Of a DNA stretch of 9,979 nucleotides, positions 7,056-9,979 are shown piece after piece (position 1 is the stretch's first letter; every line of letters starts with the position of its first letter). This DNA is from Flavobacterium sp. (GTDB taxonomy: Bacteria > Bacteroidota > Bacteroidia > Flavobacteriales > Flavobacteriaceae), in assembly GCA_023253295.1 (NCBI GenBank), contig JALRGZ010000221.1, forward strand, positions 1 through 9,979, in the 5' to 3' direction. The position numbers were made by a program, and so were the translations under genes. Below the pieces are notes generated by a model that worked only from the letters and a program-made list of their open reading frames with translations, was not told the origin of the DNA and ran no database searches.

Positions 7056-8015
7056 ATGGCCGTAATTACTGAAAAATCAAACTTACATCCTCGCAATTTG
7101 CATCGTACAAGATATGATTTCAAGCAACTTATTGCCGTTTGTCCTGAATTAAAATCTTTTGTTTTCACAAATGAACATAACATCGAAAGTATTGATTTCA
7201 GTAATCCCAAAGCTGTAAAATGCTTAAATAAAGCTTTATTAATTAATCATTACGACATTAAGGATTGGGATATCCCTAAAAATTACCTTTGTCCTCCAAT
7301 TCCTGGTAGAGCCGATTATATCCATTACATAGCTGATTTGCTTGCAGAAAGCAATAATGGTGAAATACCGACAGGTATGGAAATCGAGGGTTTGGATATT
7401 GGCACTGGAGCAAACTGTATCTACCCAATCATCGGAAATTCGGTTTACGAATGGAGTTTTGTAGGTACTGATATTGACGAAAAATCATTAGAAAATTGTG
7501 CCAAAATTATAGAATCCAATCCTCAACTAATTGATGCTGTTAGTTTGCAACTGCAATTAGAACCACGCTTTATTTTTAAAAACATCATCACTCCTGAGGA
7601 TCGTTTTGCCTTCACGATCTGCAATCCTCCTTTTCACAAATCAGCTGAAGAAGCTAACGAAGGAAGCATCCGAAAAGTAAGTAATTTAAAAGGTAAAAAA
7701 CAATCAAATGCCGTTTTAAACTTTGGCGGTCAAAACAACGAACTTTGGTGCGAAGGTGGCGAGTTGGGTTTCATTACTCAAATGATTTTTGAAAGTGCGC
7801 GTTATCCTATGCAATGTTTGTGGTTCACGACTTTAGTTTCTAAACAATCCCATTTGAAAAGTTTACACAAAACCCTAAACAAAGTTAATGCTGCTCAAAT
7901 TCGTACTATTGATATGGCTCAAGGCCAAAAAATAAGCCGAATTTTAGCTTGGTCGTTCCTGACAGAACAGCAACAAAAAAATTGGGAATTTGAGATTAAA
8001 CAACCGCTTTTCTAG
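7056..8015 (+). CDS. rlmF: 23S rRNA (adenine(1618)-N6)-methyltransferase RlmF
   Basis: SAM-dependent methyltransferase that makes m6A at position 1618 of 23S rRNA (E. coli RlmF/YbiN family). It has 319 residues from ATG 7056, close to the E. coli protein (about 308). The family-specific N-terminus is clear: LHPRNLHRTRYDF, SIDFSNPKAVKCLNKALL and the signature YLCPPIPGRADYIHYIADLL. The SAM-binding motif I GLDIGTGANCIYP lies at 112-124 and the acidic motif GTDID at 137-141. The N6-adenine catalytic motif NPPF is at 190-193, followed by the family's FHKSAEEA. ATG 7056 was chosen because it begins the conserved region and an AAGGGA (7043-7048) precedes it by 7 nt, an unusually Shine-Dalgarno-like leader for this phylum. 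It appears monocistronic, with a promoter motif of its own. Confidence 0.94.
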   Translation: MAVITEKSNLHPRNLHRTRYDFKQLIAVCPELKSFVFTNEHNIESIDFSNPKAVKCLNKALLINHYDIKDWDIPKNYLCPPIPGRADYIHYIADLLAESNNGEIPTGMEIEGLDIGTGANCIYPIIGNSVYEWSFVGTDIDEKSLENCAKIIESNPQLIDAVSLQLQLEPRFIFKNIITPEDRFAFTICNPPFHKSAEEANEGSIRKVSNLKGKKQSNAVLNFGGQNNELWCEGGELGFITQMIFESARYPMQCLWFTTLVSKQSHLKSLHKTLNKVNAAQIRTIDMAQGQKISRILAWSFLTEQQQKNWEFEIKQPLF

Positions 8016-8043
8016 AATCTTTTAAACGCTCAAAACAAATTTG

Positions 8044-8051
8044 TACATTTG
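8044..8051 (+). promoter_or_regulatory. Bacteroidota -7 element upstream of the small membrane protein
   Basis: TACATTTG matches TAnnTTTG at all fixed positions. Twenty nucleotides upstream there is TTT (8021-8023) in place of TTG. The predicted start near 8057 leaves a short leader of about 10 nt to the ATG at 8068. Confidence 0.45.
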
Positions 8052-8067
8052 AAAATTTTACTATAAC

Positions 8068-8523
8068 ATGGTCAAGTTACTTATAAATTTATATTGGCTA
8101 GGGGCTATTTATGTTTTTGGGATTACTATTATTATGGGGTTTAGTTTACCACATACTTTAAAAATATTTAGAGAAGCTAAAAAATTTAATAAAGCACTAA
8201 TTATTTTTACAACTTTGTTTCTAATCGGATTTGTCATTCAAACTTTTCCCGGTTTTAATTGTCTTGAAAGAAAGAATCTTTTTTATCCATTATATGGAAT
8301 TACATATTTAATCTTTTACAAAATTTCAGATAATTATATAATTAACACTAAAGGACGTCATATGTACTACTTAACAATTAGACATATTAAAGATGAAGAA
8401 TCTAAGAAATCAACTTCCCTTGAAAATATAATTCAAATATTCAATTTAATAGCTTCGTTAGCTTTATCAAACTATGTAAGTTTTCTATTAGTGAAATTAA
8501 TCTATAATTGTCAAAAATATTAA
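8068..8523 (+). CDS. small integral membrane protein of unknown function
   Basis: I do not recognise a family. The product is 151 residues. It has a strong hydrophobic segment at about 4-27 (LLINLYWLGAIYVFGITIIM), another at about 42-60 (KALIIFTTLFLIGFVIQTF) and a shorter one at about 70-86 (LFYPLYGITYLIFYKI). A last one lies at about 120-145 (IIQIFNLIASLALSNYVSFL). A basic and acidic loop lies between the third and fourth (GRHMYYLTIRHIKDEESKKS). This gives three or four membrane spans, probably in the inner membrane; there is no cleavable signal. A promoter-like TACATTTG lies 17 nt before the ATG, supporting a real gene. By eye its base composition is more AT-rich than its neighbours and it sits alone between two housekeeping genes. 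That fits a lineage-specific or acquired orphan. Function is unknown. Confidence 0.7.
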   Translation: MVKLLINLYWLGAIYVFGITIIMGFSLPHTLKIFREAKKFNKALIIFTTLFLIGFVIQTFPGFNCLERKNLFYPLYGITYLIFYKISDNYIINTKGRHMYYLTIRHIKDEESKKSTSLENIIQIFNLIASLALSNYVSFLLVKLIYNCQKY

Positions 8524-8536
8524 TTATAAGATCTTA

Positions 8537-8553
8537 AAAAAAGATTCTTTTTT
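8537..8553. terminator. possible bidirectional terminator after the membrane protein
   Basis: AAAAAAG, loop ATT, CTTTTTT forms a seven-pair stem whose right arm is itself a T run, 13 bp after the stop. It is nearly all A-T pairs, so stability is poor. The remainder of the 137-bp spacer up to uvrB shows only the uvrB promoter motif. Confidence 0.35.
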
Positions 8554-8625
8554 CAAAATTTAAGAACCAAAAGATTACTATCGTCCCCCAATAATCATAC
8601 TTAATAGAATTGCCGATAAACTTTG

Positions 8626-8651
8626 TAACTTTGCAACTTCCAACTTTGCAA
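8626..8651 (+). promoter_or_regulatory. uvrB promoter element and AACTTTGCAA direct repeat
   Basis: TAACTTTG at 8626-8633 is a full match to the Bacteroidota -7 element, though the -33 side is poor (TTA at 8601-8603, 22-nt spacer). AACTTTGCAA occurs twice, at 8627-8636 and 8642-8651, 15 bp apart, so a second, 7-of-8 copy (CAACTTTG) follows. The repeat may give two start sites or be incidental. No LexA-type box was recognised. Confidence 0.4.
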
Positions 8652-8660
8652 TCAAAACCA

Positions 8661-9494
8661 ATGAAATTTCAAGTCGTATCGGATTACCAACCTAAAGGAG
8701 ATCAACCCCAAGCAATTGAAAAATTAGCGCAAGGCATCGTTGATGGTGAGCAATTTCAAACTCTCCTAGGAGTTACAGGATCAGGTAAGACTTTTACAGT
8801 GGCCAATGTGATTCAGGAAGTGCAACGACCTACTTTAGTTCTGGCACACAACAAAACTTTAGCGGCTCAGTTGTACTCGGAATTCAAGCAGTTTTTTCCA
8901 AACAATGCAGTAGAATATTTCGTTTCTTATTACGATTATTACCAGCCGGAAGCTTTTATTCCCGTTACCGGTGTATATATCGAAAAAGACTTATCTATCA
9001 ATGAGGAGTTAGAAAAAATGCGATTAAGCACTACTTCTTCCCTACTTTCAGGGCGAAGAGATATTATTGTGGTGGCATCTGTTTCTTGTTTGTATGGTAT
9101 TGGAAACCCTGTAGAATTTCAAAAAAATGTGATTGCTATCGAAAGAGATCAGGAAATTTCCAGAACTAAATTATTACACTCTTTAGTACAAAGTTTATAT
9201 TCCAGAACGGAAGCCGACTTTAACCCTGGAAATTTCAGAATTAAAGGGGATACAGTAGAAGTTTTTCCAAGTTATGCAGATGATGCTTATCGCATTCACT
9301 TTTTTGGTGACGAAATTGAAGAAATCGAAAGCTTTGACATTAAAACTTCGAAAGTCATCGAACGATTTGATAAACTGACTATTTACCCAGCCAATATGTT
9401 TGTGACTTCGCCAGATGTATTGCAAAATGCAATCTGGCAAATCCAACAGGATTTAGTCAGCCAGGCGTTTAGGGGGCTGTTGTTTCTCACATGA
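8661..9494 (+). CDS. uvrB: UvrB, excinuclease ABC subunit B, 3'-truncated by a foreign junction
   Basis: DNA-damage recognition helicase of nucleotide excision repair, which receives DNA from UvrA and positions UvrC. ATG 8661 opens the canonical MKFQVVSDYQPKGDQPQAI; an upstream in-frame TTG at 8610 would place the promoter motif inside the gene. Seen in order: the Q-motif-like GDQPQAI, Walker A GVTGSGKT at 37-44 and motif Ia (VLAHNKTLAAQLYSEF). The strand-separating beta-hairpin YYDYYQPEAF is at 90-99. The UvrA-interacting domain 2 (about 150-250) follows, including NPGNFRIKGDTVEVFPSYAD. Family similarity runs to QQDLV (residue 266, base 9458) and then stops; SQAFRGLLFLT and a TGA follow. A normal UvrB is about 660 residues, so helicase motifs II-VI and the UvrC-binding C-terminus are absent. 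If real, the product could not be active. More likely the contig is chimeric and the gene in the organism is intact. Confidence 0.93.
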   Translation: MKFQVVSDYQPKGDQPQAIEKLAQGIVDGEQFQTLLGVTGSGKTFTVANVIQEVQRPTLVLAHNKTLAAQLYSEFKQFFPNNAVEYFVSYYDYYQPEAFIPVTGVYIEKDLSINEELEKMRLSTTSSLLSGRRDIIVVASVSCLYGIGNPVEFQKNVIAIERDQEISRTKLLHSLVQSLYSRTEADFNPGNFRIKGDTVEVFPSYADDAYRIHFFGDEIEEIESFDIKTSKVIERFDKLTIYPANMFVTSPDVLQNAIWQIQQDLVSQAFRGLLFLT

Positions 9495-9979
9495 GCTTCA
9501 CGTGTTCTGGTCGGAGCTTCCATGCCTTATCCTGCAGTATGCAACAGTGGAGAACAACATCGACGCCGGGTGTATGATATGCAGTGCACGCACCGCTGTG
9601 AATATTTGAACAGCCCGAGACGCTGGTCCAGGCAGCATTGTCGATATACGGTTCTTATCAATATTACACTTAGGTGTTCAGCGCCGATGGCGCTTTGACA
9701 CAAGGTCACGATTAATGGACAAGACAACGATTAGTTGTCCTAAACAGTAGCACGAACACAGCAAGAATTGACCTGTGAGGTAATCGTCAGGGCTTCGATG
9801 AGCTTTTGCATGTCCTCACACAGTTGGCACTCAGACTCGAGCATCTCTTTGGAGCGCTTTCCGATGCGCTCTGATGCCGCTGTGCGGGGTGTCGATGGTG
9901 ACGATTGCTGTGCAGGTTTAGGTTGAAGTTTTTGAATCAGAAGCAAAATAGTCGACCGCATCGTAGCAATGCAACGGAT
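9460..9979. other. foreign, high-GC tail joined inside uvrB; no recognisable gene
   Basis: Three hand-counted 60-base lines (from 9541, 9661 and 9841) give about 57, 47 and 62% GC, against 37% for the uvrB line from 9361. None of the six frames gives a protein I recognise, and several frames carry stops. The longest open stretch is on the minus strand from 9740 to the window end: 73 residues from an ATG at 9961, open upstream of it. It has a charged, helix-like middle (ASERIGKRSKEMLESECQ), but no family is assignable. Small hairpins occur: AGCGCC-GAT-GGCGCT (9680-9694) and GGACAA/TTGTCC (9717-9740). No transposase, terminal repeat or target-site duplication was seen. The style is not Bacteroidota and could be eukaryotic or another bacterium. 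A chimeric join is favoured over an insertion. Confidence 0.75.

Noticed and set aside
8610..8660. In-frame TTG as an earlier start of uvrB
   Set aside because: UvrB begins canonically at MKFQVVSDYQPKGDQP; the added stretch is the promoter and leader.
9527..9727. Minus-strand 66-residue frame in the tail
   Set aside because: Cys/Arg-rich low-quality translation with no family features, most likely a chance open frame.
9740..9961. Minus-strand 73-residue frame as a gene
   Set aside because: No recognisable domain, no ribosome-binding context and it is in a probably chimeric tail; kept only as an observation.
9460..9979. Insertion sequence or prophage end disrupting uvrB
   Set aside because: No transposase or integrase fragment, terminal inverted repeat or target duplication could be seen.

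Overview
The window looks like a low-GC Bacteroidota chromosome, most likely Flavobacterium or a close relative. The protein families (a TonB-dependent receptor paired with a DUF4249 lipoprotein, a DUF1349 secreted protein, a PAS-LuxR regulator) fit this group. So do the spacers carrying the Bacteroidota promoter signature (TTG, about 20 nt, then TAnnTTTG). The species call is inference from protein style and composition, not from a search.

Layout, left to right. (1) An MFS exporter enters the window already missing its first membrane helix, so its start lies off the left edge. (2) A LuxR-type regulator on the minus strand converges on it with an 18-bp gap. (3) Divergent from the regulator is a secreted DUF1349 (concanavalin-like) protein with a good promoter. 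(4) A 17-bp perfect inverted repeat with a structured 31-nt loop lies in the next spacer. (5) A two-gene outer-membrane uptake operon follows: an 800-residue TonB-dependent receptor with its own promoter, then a DUF4249 lipoprotein 20 bp downstream. (6) Housekeeping genes come next: thiamine pyrophosphokinase (apparent TTG start) and the 23S rRNA m6A methyltransferase RlmF. (7) A small orphan integral membrane protein. (8) The first 40% or so of uvrB.

At about 9459-9468 the uvrB reading frame stops matching its family and base composition jumps from about 37% to about 50-60% GC by hand count. The last ~515 bases contain no recognisable gene and do not resemble the rest. The simplest explanation is a chimeric contig end (assembly or amplification artefact). 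A true insertion into uvrB is the less likely alternative.

The genes are mostly independent transcription units. The clear functional partnership is the TonB receptor with its DUF4249 lipoprotein, expected to act together in import of an unidentified substrate across the outer membrane. I found no CRISPR array, tRNA, rRNA, insertion sequence or recognisable defence system. The most distinctive non-coding items are the 2705-2769 inverted repeat and the chimeric junction.
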